Part shown: one piece after another, positions 1 to 8,287 of the stretch
Layout: each line of letters begins with the position of its first letter
Position numbering within the stretch: position 1 is the first letter of the stretch
Source: Candidatus Poribacteria bacterium
GTDB lineage: Bacteria; Poribacteria; WGA-4E; WGA-3G
Assembly (NCBI GenBank): GCA_026706025.1
Contig: JAPOZO010000077.1
Coordinates: 1 to 64,000 of the forward strand
Length of the DNA stretch: 64,000 bases
Direction of reading: 5' to 3'
The notes under the pieces: model-generated
Told to the model about the DNA's origin: nothing
Databases searched by the model: none
The model's input: the letters and a program-made list of their open reading frames with translations, nothing else
Position numbers and translations under genes: made by a program

Positions 1-267
1 GACCCTTCGTTGAAATGTCCAATTTTCTATAGACATAACACCCGTACGGGGTATAAAGAGAAAGTGTTCCTTGAAACGTCTATGTTTCAACATCCAATAT
101 CTATTAGGTAGCAACTTGGGTTATTTATAGACATAGCACTCCTACGGAGTGCGTTCGATTAAACACGCTGTTTCTATAGATATATCACCCCTACGGGGTG
201 ATGAAAATGCCTAAGCCCGTTCGTTGAAACGTTCAAAATTTATGAGTAGCAACTTGGGTTATAGATA
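1..267. repeat. Composite palindromic repeat region
   Basis: No gene is seen here. Three short palindromes lie at 39-52, 136-152 (GCACTCCTACGGAGTGC) and 185-201 (TCACCCCTACGGGGTGA), each preceded by a tagacata-like stretch. Two direct copies of GTAGCAACTTGGGTTAT lie at 108-124 and 246-262. The order palindrome, AT-rich spacer, palindrome, GTAGCAACTTGGG recurs at 49685-49938, so this is one copy of a dispersed non-coding element rather than chance sequence. Confidence 0.7.
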
Positions 268-576
268 CTACCAGAATGACTTGATCAGCGATATAATGGC
301 CGCAACAGCTGATCCGAGTGCTATCCATATAGCAGATTTTACATCTTTGTTTGATATTGATTGCTGCTGCCCCTCTAATTTCCCTTTAATCCATGCAACA
401 TCTGTTTCTACGTTTCGGAGCCCATTGTCTATACGCTTAGCGTCGTGTTTAATATCTTCTATGGATCGTTTGACCTCTGCAACGGATTGTTTGACCTCTG
501 CGATGGCTTGCTCGTTACTACGCTTGATATCCGCCATTGCACTCAAAATCTGATCTTTGAAATCTTGATCTGACAT
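268..576 (-). CDS. Coiled-coil protein with C-terminal membrane anchor
   Basis: Predicted 102-residue protein of unknown function. Residues about 10-75 are rich in heptad-like KRS/EVKQS repeats that suggest a coiled coil. The last 20 residues (roughly IWIALGSAVAAIISLIKSFW) form one membrane segment with almost no tail, the layout of a tail-anchored protein. I chose the ATG at 576 because the reverse strand has a strong GGAGGGAG ribosome site just before it; an in-frame ATG 18 bases upstream would overlap that site. It stands alone, followed by the composite repeat. No enzymatic motif is visible. Confidence 0.65.
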   Translation of the reverse strand: MSDQDFKDQILSAMADIKRSNEQAIAEVKQSVAEVKRSIEDIKHDAKRIDNGLRNVETDVAWIKGKLEGQQQSISNKDVKSAIWIALGSAVAAIISLIKSFW

Positions 577-636
577 TTTTTCTCCCTCCTCCACCTACAA
601 GTTTAACATTAAAGCAGTAAAAAGTCAAACCCAATT

Positions 637-1785
637 TCATGATGCTGCGGATGAAACGGGTGCCAGAAACCGATCACATTCCTGAAGCACAGTCGCAACC
701 TCGATGGTATGCATACACGGCGAAGTTCCATCAGATAACGCCTGACACCCATATTCAAATCCTAAATTCAGGCACGGACTACACGGCAGTGCCGCACAGA
801 CAATACCGGCATCACGGCTCCAAGGTCCCCACTGTGCAGCGTTTGTTGGACCGTGCAGCCCGATAACCGGTGTACCCGTCGCAGCGGCAAGATGCATCGG
901 CCCACAGTTCCCGCTCACCACTAACACCGCATCCGAAAAAAGCGCGGCAAGTTGATTAACGTCTGTCCGTCCGGCAAGGACGACTGCCCGCTGCTGCGTC
1001 CGCGCCGCAATCGCTTCAGAGACGTGGACCTCATTCGGCGCGCCTGTCAAAACAATCTGTACGCCGTAGCGTGCAATAAGTGCATCTGCTAATGCGACAT
1101 AGTATTCTTGGCGCCACCTTCTACGCGGTTCACCCCGTCTCCCCGCTTCTGGATGTAGTACCACAAACGGTACATCCAGCGAAATCTGTTCTTGAACCAA
1201 GACTTCGCGCACCCACGTCCGTGCCGCCGCGCCGCACCAGGTTTCAAGCGTAAATTCCTGTGTTGAGCATCCCAATCGCGTCGCAAGGTCCAAAAAATTT
1301 CGCACTTCGTGCCGACCTTGGACGTGTTGCACTGTCTCTGTAAAGAGAAAATGGCGATACTGCCCTTTTGTCTGAAACCCAATGCGCACTGGTGCCCCGC
1401 TAATATATGCAAGGAGCGCGCTCAACCGGGGCCAGTGCTCCAGATCGATTGCCCAATCAAACTGTTCGCGCCGCAACAACGCAAACAACCGATACATCGG
1501 CATCCGAAAAGAGAACTGTTTATCAATGTAGGGGCAGTTTGCCAAATAGTTAAGATTCGTCGCGGAAGCCAACATTGTGAGCTCCGCATCCGGGAAAGCC
1601 TGCCGTATCGCACGGATCGTCGGAACAGCCAAAATGGTATCACCCAATGCAGAGAGTTGGATGAAGAGGATTTTTTTCGGTGTATAAGACGCCGCATCGC
1701 GCCTACAAAATAGACTGAGCATACCACAAAGCGGTATGCCCAAATAACGGTCTAAGTACTGTTGAAAACGGTTGGATTGCGTCAT
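637..1785 (-). CDS. Glycosyltransferase family 9 (heptosyltransferase-like)
   Basis: A 382-residue GT9-fold enzyme, the family that transfers ADP-heptose to the lipopolysaccharide inner core. The N-terminal Rossmann domain opens with KKILFIQLSALGDTILAVPT around residue 37, a family hallmark. The C-terminal domain carries VVLHPEAG, an LTGAPNE motif, and the nucleotide-sugar binding stretch SGNCGPMHLAAATGTPVIGLHGPT. A Cys-rich tail (CSPCLNLGFEYGC) is also typical of the family. It is the last gene of a minus-strand run and is separated from the upstream lipoprotein by a 68-base palindromic repeat. The exact acceptor sugar cannot be read from the sequence. Confidence 0.88.
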   Translation of the reverse strand: MTQSNRFQQYLDRYLGIPLCGMLSLFCRRDAASYTPKKILFIQLSALGDTILAVPTIRAIRQAFPDAELTMLASATNLNYLANCPYIDKQFSFRMPMYRLFALLRREQFDWAIDLEHWPRLSALLAYISGAPVRIGFQTKGQYRHFLFTETVQHVQGRHEVRNFLDLATRLGCSTQEFTLETWCGAAARTWVREVLVQEQISLDVPFVVLHPEAGRRGEPRRRWRQEYYVALADALIARYGVQIVLTGAPNEVHVSEAIAARTQQRAVVLAGRTDVNQLAALFSDAVLVVSGNCGPMHLAAATGTPVIGLHGPTNAAQWGPWSRDAGIVCAALPCSPCLNLGFEYGCQALSDGTSPCMHTIEVATVLQECDRFLAPVSSAAS

Positions 1786-1796
1786 GGTTTTCAGTT

Positions 1797-1853
1797 CTCA
1801 GCCGTCAGCAATCGGCTGTCAGCCGTCGGCTGACAACTGACGGCTGATGGCTA
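1797..1853. repeat. AGCCGTCAGC-type intergenic repeat
   Basis: The short gap between two minus-strand genes is filled by overlapping copies and inverted copies of a CAGCCGTCAGC / CTGACGGCTGA unit. The same unit appears in many gaps of this window (for example 5101-5160, 8107-8290, 10441-10570, 13919-14056 and 26660-26715). It can fold into hairpins. Confidence 0.6.
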
Positions 1854-2456
1854 CTAATTCGCATACCCATACAACTCAATCTCCGCGATCTTGGCTAACG
1901 CTGTCGTCGGACCTGTGAGATGGTACAGATACCGCCCGCGCCGTCTATTACCGTCAGGCGTCTCTACATTCTCACGCTTGAGTTTCAGGTTCTCACGCCG
2001 TTGTGCTGCATCATCTGTCGTCCGTCGCACCAATAGTTTAATACCCGTCGTCGTGACAACCTTGTTCAGACGGATGTCAATCACTCGTTCCTTATTTGTC
2101 CGTCGGTCATAGATCTTTTTCCATTCTCCGAGGGAGTCGAACGCTTGCACCTCAAAATCCTCCAGATTCGTGGAGTGGATGACGATACGATAAATTGACC
2201 GCTTCTCTGGCAGATAGATAATCGCCTCTGAGGGGATATTGAGGTCGGTTAAGGCACTGCCGGAACTCTTCTTGCGTTGAGACTGCCCAATTGTTTCAGG
2301 ATTATCGTCAATAAGTGCTGGGTCACTGGCTGTTACACCCGATTGAAGTGCGTAATTCTCACTCCAACTCTGCCCGAGACTACAACCGACACATAAACCC
2401 ATCAGACCCAACAGCGGCAACATGTAAATATAACGGACCTTGAATTGCGTACGCAT
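1854..2456 (-). CDS. Lipoprotein with discoidin-like beta-sandwich
   Basis: A 200-residue exported lipoprotein of unknown role. The N-terminus has a positively charged start, a hydrophobic stretch and a lipobox LCVGC at about residues 21-25, predicting lipid attachment at Cys25. The remainder contains segments that resemble a coagulation-factor 5/8 C (discoidin) domain: YALQSGVTASDPALIDDNPET near the start, IYRIVIHSTNLEDFEVQAF in the middle, and KIAEIELYGY at the end. Such domains bind glycans or surfaces, so a carbohydrate-binding role is possible. The start codon shares one base with the stop of the upstream peptidase gene (TAATG), so the two are translationally coupled. Confidence 0.7.
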   Translation of the reverse strand: MRTQFKVRYIYMLPLLGLMGLCVGCSLGQSWSENYALQSGVTASDPALIDDNPETIGQSQRKKSSGSALTDLNIPSEAIIYLPEKRSIYRIVIHSTNLEDFEVQAFDSLGEWKKIYDRRTNKERVIDIRLNKVVTTTGIKLLVRRTTDDAAQRRENLKLKRENVETPDGNRRRGRYLYHLTGPTTALAKIAEIELYGYAN

Positions 2457-3493
2457 TATTCCCTTCTCCTTCGGATTTGACTATTCATTGTCTCAATCTG
2501 CTTAACAATATCCTCTTTCGTCAACGGACGGACATTAAAATGTAATTGTCTAAAGAACGGCACGAGATCTTCACCGGCTGCTTTGCTAAAATAGTAGACC
2601 AGCACACTTGTCGGCATCAGGGACTCTAATTGTTGGTGAAGCCCATCCGCCTCCATCAATTCAAAGACCTTAATATAAAAATCGTTGCCGTATCGTTCCC
2701 ATAATTCTGCCACCAGTGTGTACGCGTAGCGATATCTCCACTGTGTCAAGGGGCTGCTTTCCGTATGCCCGACCCAATTCTCCAGTTCGTTCTCACCGTT
2801 GAGATCAATGCGGATATCCGCCTTAAGGCTATCAAGTTTAGCGTGCAATCCGCCTTTGGCATACTCCGACTGAATCAGCACGGCGATGCCTTCGGAAAAC
2901 CAGACGGGGATATAATAGATATTCGTGAACGCGTGTGTCAATTCATGTACCCGCACCCCGTGTTTTTCATACATCTGCATCGGAAAGTCCATCTGTATGC
3001 CGCTAATAAACTTCACATACCGTCCGTTTGAAATGCCGGAGCGATACTGGGTACTCGTAAACGCTGCGAGTCTACTGCCTCTATAGGCATCATGCAGGGT
3101 CACATGGATCTGATGCTCCGGATGAAACCCGAAGTGTTCGCTCATGGCATCGTAAAGGCTCTCCATATACCCGAGTGCGCTGAGGATGAATTCTTTCCGC
3201 TCCAGGACCTCGTCGAATTCGGGGTGGTTATGCAAATCTTCAGCGAATTTGAGCGTATAGTGGACGCTTTCACCGAAGAGTGCATCATCTGTGATGTCAT
3301 CGTCATCAATCTTTGCTTTCGAGGGTTTGAGCATCAGGGAACTCGCGTTCCGCTGTTCAAGTAGCCGTTTCTCACGGCGCTGCTGTGCCTCGTTCAGCGC
3401 AGTACAGCTGTTGAAAACCAGTGCTGCGAGAAGTAGTGTCGGTATCACATACAGAAAGGTAGCAACACGGCGTAATGGACTTCTATGTTTCAT
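2456..3493 (-). CDS. MA-clan metallopeptidase lipoprotein (gluzincin-like)
   Basis: A 345-residue exported zinc-peptidase-like protein. The start MKHRSPLRR follows a GAGGGG ribosome site; a longer in-frame start would overlap the neighbouring sulfatase. A signal peptide ends in the lipobox LVFNSC. The catalytic core is visible as HELTH followed by WFSEGIAVLIQSEY: the two His and the downstream Glu are the three zinc ligands of gluzincins, and the Glu of HExxH is the general base. The C-terminal half is helical without recognised domains. It lies 13 bases after the sulfatase gene and overlaps the next lipoprotein by one base, which argues for one operon. The substrate is unknown. Confidence 0.78.
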   Translation of the reverse strand: MKHRSPLRRVATFLYVIPTLLLAALVFNSCTALNEAQQRREKRLLEQRNASSLMLKPSKAKIDDDDITDDALFGESVHYTLKFAEDLHNHPEFDEVLERKEFILSALGYMESLYDAMSEHFGFHPEHQIHVTLHDAYRGSRLAAFTSTQYRSGISNGRYVKFISGIQMDFPMQMYEKHGVRVHELTHAFTNIYYIPVWFSEGIAVLIQSEYAKGGLHAKLDSLKADIRIDLNGENELENWVGHTESSPLTQWRYRYAYTLVAELWERYGNDFYIKVFELMEADGLHQQLESLMPTSVLVYYFSKAAGEDLVPFFRQLHFNVRPLTKEDIVKQIETMNSQIRRRRE

Positions 3494-3506
3494 GATACAC
3501 CCCTCA

Positions 3507-4874
3507 TTAGAGCGGCGCCGCCCTCGATTTATCGCCGATGCGGCGCATGGTAATATCTTGCTCAACCGTCGGGTCGGGCAGTCCTGTCTCAGCGAGCCTG
3601 CGTTCCAAAAAAGCCGACATCTCCGCTTTCAAACGCGCGACGACATCGTCGGCTTCCTCAGCGAGGTTATAGACTTCATCGGGATCCTCTTCAAGATCGT
3701 AAAGTTCCAAATCTGGCGTGTTGTAAACAGCAGGCGTACCACCGGTTTCAACAATCAATTTCCATTTTTCGGTCTGCCATCCGCGCTTTTTCATCCAGCC
3801 ACACTCAGTCAGATAGACCGCCCCTGTCGTGCCATCGTGCGCGCCGCTTTCGATCGGCGTACGTAGACTTATCCCTTCCATCTTTTCACGTTCCGCCAGT
3901 GCTGTCAATCCCGCATAATCAAGAATCGTCGGCGCGATATCAGTGAGACGGACAAGGCCGCCAAGTCGCTGCGCTGCTGGGATAAGTGCCGGGCAATGAA
4001 CGATCAACGGCACATGGCAGTTGGTTTCGTAAAGTCCGTGATGATCATACCAGAGTTCGTGTTCATCAAGCTCTTCACCGTGATCCGCCGTAATGATCAG
4101 CAGCGTCTCCTCAAACTGTCCAGAATCTTGTAGATACCGAAAAAGCTGCGCGAGGCATGCGTCCATATAGGCGATCGAGGCATCGTATTGTGAATTCACA
4201 TACCGTCTATCTCGCCAGAGTCGTTTCTTCGCAATGTCCTCGGGATCCGCAGGGTCTGGTGTGCACATCCACTGTCGGAAATAGTCCGTGAAGGGTTCAC
4301 AGGCATAAACGGCATCCATACTTCGATTGTTCGGATCGCATTCGTCGCCGGAATAAAACATCCGTTCAAAGGGAAGCGGCGGGTGATACGGTGTGTGCGG
4401 ATCCCAGTAGTGGAGAAAAGCGAACCAGGGTTTATCTTGAGACTGTGCGAGGTCTAAAAGTGCCATTGCTGTCTCATTCACCGCCTCCGCTTTTCGCGCT
4501 TTCCGGTAACCGCTTTCCCATTGATAGCCTCGGTACTGACCTTCAGGAAAACCGCGCTGGAACCAACGCCCCAAATTGTCCGCGGCGACAGTGAAATAGC
4601 CCGCTGCGTTCAGCAATTCCGGCACCGTCTTAACGTCTTCTGCCAAGTTTAGTGTCCCACCTTGTGTGATGATTTGGTGAGACAAAACATCTTTGCCGGT
4701 GAACATCGTGGTATGCGCAGGGTGCGTCGGGATATGTGGACTGATACACTTCTCAAAAAGCGTTGATTTTTCTACCAGTGCATCGAGGTGTGGTGTTGTT
4801 AGATTGTAATGTCCGTAACAACTCATACTCGATGCTCGGAGTGTATCTAATGAGATAAGGATAATATTGCGCAA
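3507..4874 (-). CDS. Sulfatase/alkaline-phosphatase-fold hydrolase, Thr at the formylglycine site
   Basis: A 455-residue member of the sulfatase branch of the alkaline phosphatase superfamily. Family features include the N-terminal metal-binding NIILISLDTLRAS, the C-terminal ITADHGEELDEHELWYDHHG metal site, and a late strand with KWKLI. The sulfatase signature C/S-x-P-x-R...TG reads THPAHTTMFTG, so the residue normally turned into formylglycine is Thr (about residue 50) and the Arg is His. A Thr nucleophile is known from nucleotide pyrophosphatase/phosphodiesterase relatives, so phosphodiester or phosphonate hydrolysis is as likely as desulfation. I prefer the TTG at 4874, which sits 8 bases after AAAGGAG; the ATG at 4898 lies upstream of that site. 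Confidence 0.8.
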   Translation of the reverse strand: MRNIILISLDTLRASSMSCYGHYNLTTPHLDALVEKSTLFEKCISPHIPTHPAHTTMFTGKDVLSHQIITQGGTLNLAEDVKTVPELLNAAGYFTVAADNLGRWFQRGFPEGQYRGYQWESGYRKARKAEAVNETAMALLDLAQSQDKPWFAFLHYWDPHTPYHPPLPFERMFYSGDECDPNNRSMDAVYACEPFTDYFRQWMCTPDPADPEDIAKKRLWRDRRYVNSQYDASIAYMDACLAQLFRYLQDSGQFEETLLIITADHGEELDEHELWYDHHGLYETNCHVPLIVHCPALIPAAQRLGGLVRLTDIAPTILDYAGLTALAEREKMEGISLRTPIESGAHDGTTGAVYLTECGWMKKRGWQTEKWKLIVETGGTPAVYNTPDLELYDLEEDPDEVYNLAEEADDVVARLKAEMSAFLERRLAETGLPDPTVEQDITMRRIGDKSRAAPL

Positions 4875-4898
4875 ACTTTCTGCTCCTTTATTAGCCAT

Positions 4899-5161
4899 TA
4901 GCCATTAGCAGTCAGCCGTCAGTACGATTTTCTCTCACTGCGAGGCATGAAAAATCTTTCAGTTATCGGTTAAGAGATGATTTGTGGCAAGGCTTTTCTC
5001 GGAGCTGCCACAGAAATCGGACTGAGTCCTGACAACTCTTTCAACGCTTTTATCAGACGGATGGATGACATGGGATTTAAAAAGGTCCGATAATCCGTAT
5101 GATACTGACAGCTGATGGAAACCGATTGCTGACGGCTAATCCACTGACAACTGATGAAACA
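4899..5161. other. Intergenic gap with AGTCAGC-type repeats
   Basis: This 263-base gap begins and ends with the dispersed CAGCCGTCAG / CTGACGGCTAA repeat (4894-4922 and 5101-5160). In the middle a plus-strand 38-codon open frame (4977-5093) has no ribosome site. It may be a fragment of an older gene, but nothing supports calling it. Confidence 0.5.
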
Positions 5162-6307
5162 CTAATCCCCCGCTGCAACATCCGCCGCCGAACTCTGCGC
5201 CGCACGGATCGCTTCACATAGGTACGTAATTCCTTCAGGAATATCATCGACATGGCAGTATGCATACGCCAGCCGGATCGACTTCACTGGGGCGTTCGCA
5301 TAGTGGAAAGCACTCCCATTGCTGTAACCGACCCCTTTTTCAGATGCCAACTGTTGCAACTTCTGCATATCCGTCGTTTCGGGCAAATCTATCCAGAGGA
5401 ACAATCCACCGCGTGGTCGCGTCCACGTACAGAGGTCACTCACATGCGCGTCAAGCGTATCTACCACCGCCCGACATTTCGCGCCGACAGCAGCGTTCGT
5501 CTTTACAAGATGTGCTTCAAGATGCTCTGTGAAGAATTCAGCAACAATCGCACTCGCCAACGCGCTCGTCCCGCCGTCCCAGCGGTTCTGGTGGATTTGC
5601 CCATAATACGGTTGTCTCGCCACAAAATACCCCTGCCGCACCCCTGCCCCTAAAATCTTTGAGAAAGTCGCAATGAAGATCACTCGATTTGAAGTGTCTA
5701 ACTTAAACAGCGAATCCGGGGTCGGTGTTGATGTAAAGTCGATGTCGCCATAACAATCGTCTTCAACAATCAGTGTATCATATTCTTCTGCGAGTGCCAG
5801 CATCCGCTTTCGGCGTTCAAGCGAGAGGATTGCACCCGTCGGATTCTGATGGTTGGATGTCGTATAAATTAACGCGGGACGGATGTTTTTTTGCTTGAGT
5901 TCTTTCAGTTTCGATGCCAGCGCGTCCATATCCATACCGTCGGTATAGTCCATTGCCACGCCTTCGATATTTGCCTCGAAATGTCGCATGATCCCCAAAG
6001 TGCCGCTGTAAGTATATTCCTCTGTTAGCACGGTATCACCGGGGTTGATAAATGTGCCAAGTACCAATTCCAGTGCCTGCATAGAACCGGAGGTAATTGA
6101 GATATTATCTATCGGTAGCGGGATACCTTCACGCCGTTCAAAGCGCATGGATGCAAGTTCACGCAAACCGCTATAGCCCGATTCGCCTGGATAATTCACT
6201 AAATCGCCGCCCAGTTTTCGGAGTGCCTTCTCACTCGCTGCAATGAGTCCTTCTGTCGGGAACGTATACGGATCCGGACGCCCCCCTGTAAAAGCAAAAT
6301 CCTTCAT
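5162..6307 (-). CDS. PLP-dependent class I/II aminotransferase
   Basis: A 381-residue fold-type I aminotransferase, close in layout to the 2-aminoadipate/MocR C-terminal family (LysN-like). Visible landmarks are the N-terminal PDPYTFP, NYPGESGYSGLRELAS, ITSGSMQALEL, the YTTSNHQNPTG substrate/PLP loop, VEDDCYGDIDF with the Asp that bonds the pyridine nitrogen, and FSKILGAGVRQGY containing the Schiff-base Lys. The C-terminal PRGGLFLWIDLP and SIRLAYAY complete the small domain with the carboxylate-binding Arg. There is no GntR DNA-binding domain, so it is the free-standing enzyme type. The amino donor cannot be deduced. Confidence 0.88.
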   Translation of the reverse strand: MKDFAFTGGRPDPYTFPTEGLIAASEKALRKLGGDLVNYPGESGYSGLRELASMRFERREGIPLPIDNISITSGSMQALELVLGTFINPGDTVLTEEYTYSGTLGIMRHFEANIEGVAMDYTDGMDMDALASKLKELKQKNIRPALIYTTSNHQNPTGAILSLERRKRMLALAEEYDTLIVEDDCYGDIDFTSTPTPDSLFKLDTSNRVIFIATFSKILGAGVRQGYFVARQPYYGQIHQNRWDGGTSALASAIVAEFFTEHLEAHLVKTNAAVGAKCRAVVDTLDAHVSDLCTWTRPRGGLFLWIDLPETTDMQKLQQLASEKGVGYSNGSAFHYANAPVKSIRLAYAYCHVDDIPEGITYLCEAIRAAQSSAADVAAGD

Positions 6308-6401
6308 AATATACTCCTTCTTGTAGATAGATACCCCTTAGCATCTAATTATAACAAACTTTGGGAAAAAAATCAATGTGTTGTCAGCGGTCAGCCAGGA
6401 T

Positions 6402-6757
6402 GATTTAGTTTTCGGTTTTTGAGTCCAATTTTGGACACCCACCAGGCCCGGTAGGTTCGGTTAGGAATGCAGGTCGCATTTGGTCGAGTACGCCGCAAAA
6501 CTGCACCATAGGTGTCAATTTAGTGATTTTTCGTTCGATTCTCGTCCTATTAATTCTGAACTGTGATTTTTGTGATAAGGTCTGTGATGGGAAATAAGCT
6601 GCTGATTGTGGTGTTTAAGTTTCTACAGAGATGCCGTTCCTACGGAACTGAAGAGGTTTTTGAAGTCATCAATGTTTCCGCGCAGGAGCCGGTTCGGTTA
6701 GGAAACCGAACCTACTGGGCCTAGGGCTAAAATTGGACCAAAAACCGGAAACTGAAT
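6402..6757. repeat. MITE-like element with long inverted ends
   Basis: The ends mirror each other over about 60 bases: the left begins GATTTAGTTTTCGGTTTTTG and continues into GTCCAATTTTGG and GGCCCGGTAGGTTCGG. The right end carries the reverse complements (CCGAACCTACTGGGCC, AAAATTGGACC, CAAAAACCGGAAACTGAAT). The right part holds the GGTTCGGTTAGGAAACCGAACC hairpin family found also at 10350, 17527, 31781 and 49739. No transposase is encoded, so it would have to be moved in trans. Confidence 0.6.
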
Positions 6758-6783
6758 GGTGTTGACTGACAATCGACAACCAA

Positions 6784-6812
6784 TTGACACCAATTCCCCA
6801 ATATGTTATACT
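6784..6812 (+). promoter_or_regulatory. Sigma-70-type promoter for rimI
   Basis: TTGACA at 6784-6789, a 17-base spacer and TATACT at 6807-6812 form a near-consensus promoter about 44 bases before the rimI start. Confidence 0.6.
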
Positions 6813-6855
6813 TTCGCTATCTTTATAGAATAGAACTCTACACGCATTTATTGAA

Positions 6856-7335
6856 ATGACAGCCCAAAACCCGCGCCAATATCTCACATTTGAACCGATG
6901 CATCTCGATGATCTGAAACAGGTCTTAGCAATCGAAAACCAATGCTTTGAGCATCCGTGGAGCAAGACCTATTTCACACTGTCCCTGAAACGACCTCGTT
7001 CGTTTGAGTATTTATACGTCGCACGGCGCGAGGATACCGTCGTCGGCTACATCGTGTTTAACATCCTTCATGAAGAAGCACATATTTTGAACATCGCGGT
7101 ACCACCTGCCAATCAGCGGCAAGGCATCGGCAAATATCTACTCGCTTCAGCCTTAGAAATGGCACAGTCAGATGATGGGCGCGAGGTGTTCTTGGAAGTC
7201 GCCGTCAGCAATTTACCGGCGCAGTATCTTTACCGTCAATTCGGGTTCCGCATCTGTGGCATCCGAAAAAACTACTACGGACGCTATAAAGACGCTTACG
7301 TCTTTCGCAAAGGAGCCGAAACCGATGCTACTTAA
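6856..7335 (+). CDS. rimI: Ribosomal-protein-alanine N-acetyltransferase RimI
   Basis: A 159-residue GNAT acetyltransferase of the RimI family, which acetylates the N-terminal alanine of ribosomal protein S18. Landmarks are LAIENQCFEHPWSKTYF near the start, the beta-4 segment HILNIAVPPANQRQGIGKYLL that contains the acetyl-CoA pyrophosphate loop (QRQGIG), and EVAVSNLPAQYLYRQFGF followed by IRKNYYGRYKDAYVF, both strongly RimI-like. The ribosome site is weak; the promoter just upstream suggests a short leader. The next gene starts 11 bases before this one ends. The usual partners tsaB and tsaD are not adjacent. Confidence 0.9.
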   Translation: MTAQNPRQYLTFEPMHLDDLKQVLAIENQCFEHPWSKTYFTLSLKRPRSFEYLYVARREDTVVGYIVFNILHEEAHILNIAVPPANQRQGIGKYLLASALEMAQSDDGREVFLEVAVSNLPAQYLYRQFGFRICGIRKNYYGRYKDAYVFRKGAETDAT

Positions 7336-8104
7336 CCTCTTAAGCCATACTATTGCAGCGACCCCAACTCTATCGCTCTCAACCCGCCGACAAGAAGCAC
7401 GAACCGTCGGCAGAAACGGTTGGCGCGTCATTGAAGAAGAGGCACAGTGGAACCCCGCTGAAACCGCTATCATTGTTGTTGATATGTGGAACGAACACTG
7501 GTCCTGGGGTGCAACAGAACGTGTAAACGTAATGGCACCCCGGATGAACATCGTGCTTGGACGTGCAAGAGAAAACGGCGTGCAGATTATCCACGCCCCC
7601 TCTGATACCATGGATTTCTACGAGGCACACCCGGCGCGCCGTTCGGTGTTGGAATTTCCACACGCCGACCCACCCCCTGAACGCGAGATGCCCGATCCGC
7701 CACAACCCGTTGATGCCTCCGATGGCGGTTCAGATACCGGCGAAGCCGAAAGTTACAAAGCCTGGCACCGTCAGCATCCAGTCATTGAAATTGACGATAC
7801 GGATGCTATCAGTGACGACGGGCAGGAGGTTTACAACCTGCTCCATCACCAAGGTGTCAAGAACCTCATCTTCATGGGCGTTCACACGAATATGTGTGTC
7901 CTTGGACGCTCTTTTGCGATTAAACAGATGGTACGCTGGGGCTTCAACGCCGTGCTTGCTCGCGATCTCACCGATGCGATGTACAACCCATTCAAACCGC
8001 CGTACGTCAGTCACGAAGAAGGGACACAGTTAATCATTGAATATATTGAGAAATTCTGGTGCCCCACAATCCTCAGCGGTGATTTAACAACTCCGAAGGT
8101 GTAG
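7325..8104 (+). CDS. Isochorismatase-like cysteine hydrolase
   Basis: A 259-residue member of the isochorismatase/nicotinamidase superfamily, which hydrolyses amides or vinyl ethers with an Asp-Lys-Cys triad. The Asp is in IIVVDMWNEH (around residue 49) and the nucleophilic Cys in GVHTNMCVLGRSFAIKQM. The ATG at 7325 overlaps the rimI stop region by 11 bases and follows AAAGGAG, so this start is preferred to longer in-frame ones. A proline- and acid-rich insertion (PPPEREMPDPPQPVDASDG) in the middle is longer than in nicotinamidases. The substrate is unknown. Confidence 0.82.
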   Translation: MLLNLLSHTIAATPTLSLSTRRQEARTVGRNGWRVIEEEAQWNPAETAIIVVDMWNEHWSWGATERVNVMAPRMNIVLGRARENGVQIIHAPSDTMDFYEAHPARRSVLEFPHADPPPEREMPDPPQPVDASDGGSDTGEAESYKAWHRQHPVIEIDDTDAISDDGQEVYNLLHHQGVKNLIFMGVHTNMCVLGRSFAIKQMVRWGFNAVLARDLTDAMYNPFKPPYVSHEEGTQLIIEYIEKFWCPTILSGDLTTPKV

Positions 8105-8287
8105 ATAGCCATCAGCAGTCAGCAGTCAGCAGTCAGCAAGAATAGCCATCAGCCATCAGCAGTCAGTTAAGAGGCGTTGGATTCACCAAACACCCTCTTT
8201 ACTGACGGCTGAGAGGTTTTTTCGCAGAAAAACCGCCCTGACGGCTGATAGCCATTCTCGCAGAAAAACCACCCTGACAACTGATTG
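8105..8287. repeat. Dense AGCAGTCAGC repeat cluster
   Basis: The gap between convergent genes consists of tandem and inverted copies of AGCCATCAGC / CAGTCAGC units. It also holds two copies of a TCGCAGAAAAACC motif, one forming the hairpin GGTTTTTTCGCAGAAAAACC. It may act as a bidirectional transcription end, but this is inference. Spacing is irregular, so it is not a CRISPR array. Confidence 0.6.

Noticed and set aside
4977-5093. 38-codon plus-strand frame
   Set aside because: It has no ribosome site or promoter and no recognisable family; it lies in repeat-rich sequence. It could be a remnant, but there is not enough to call it.
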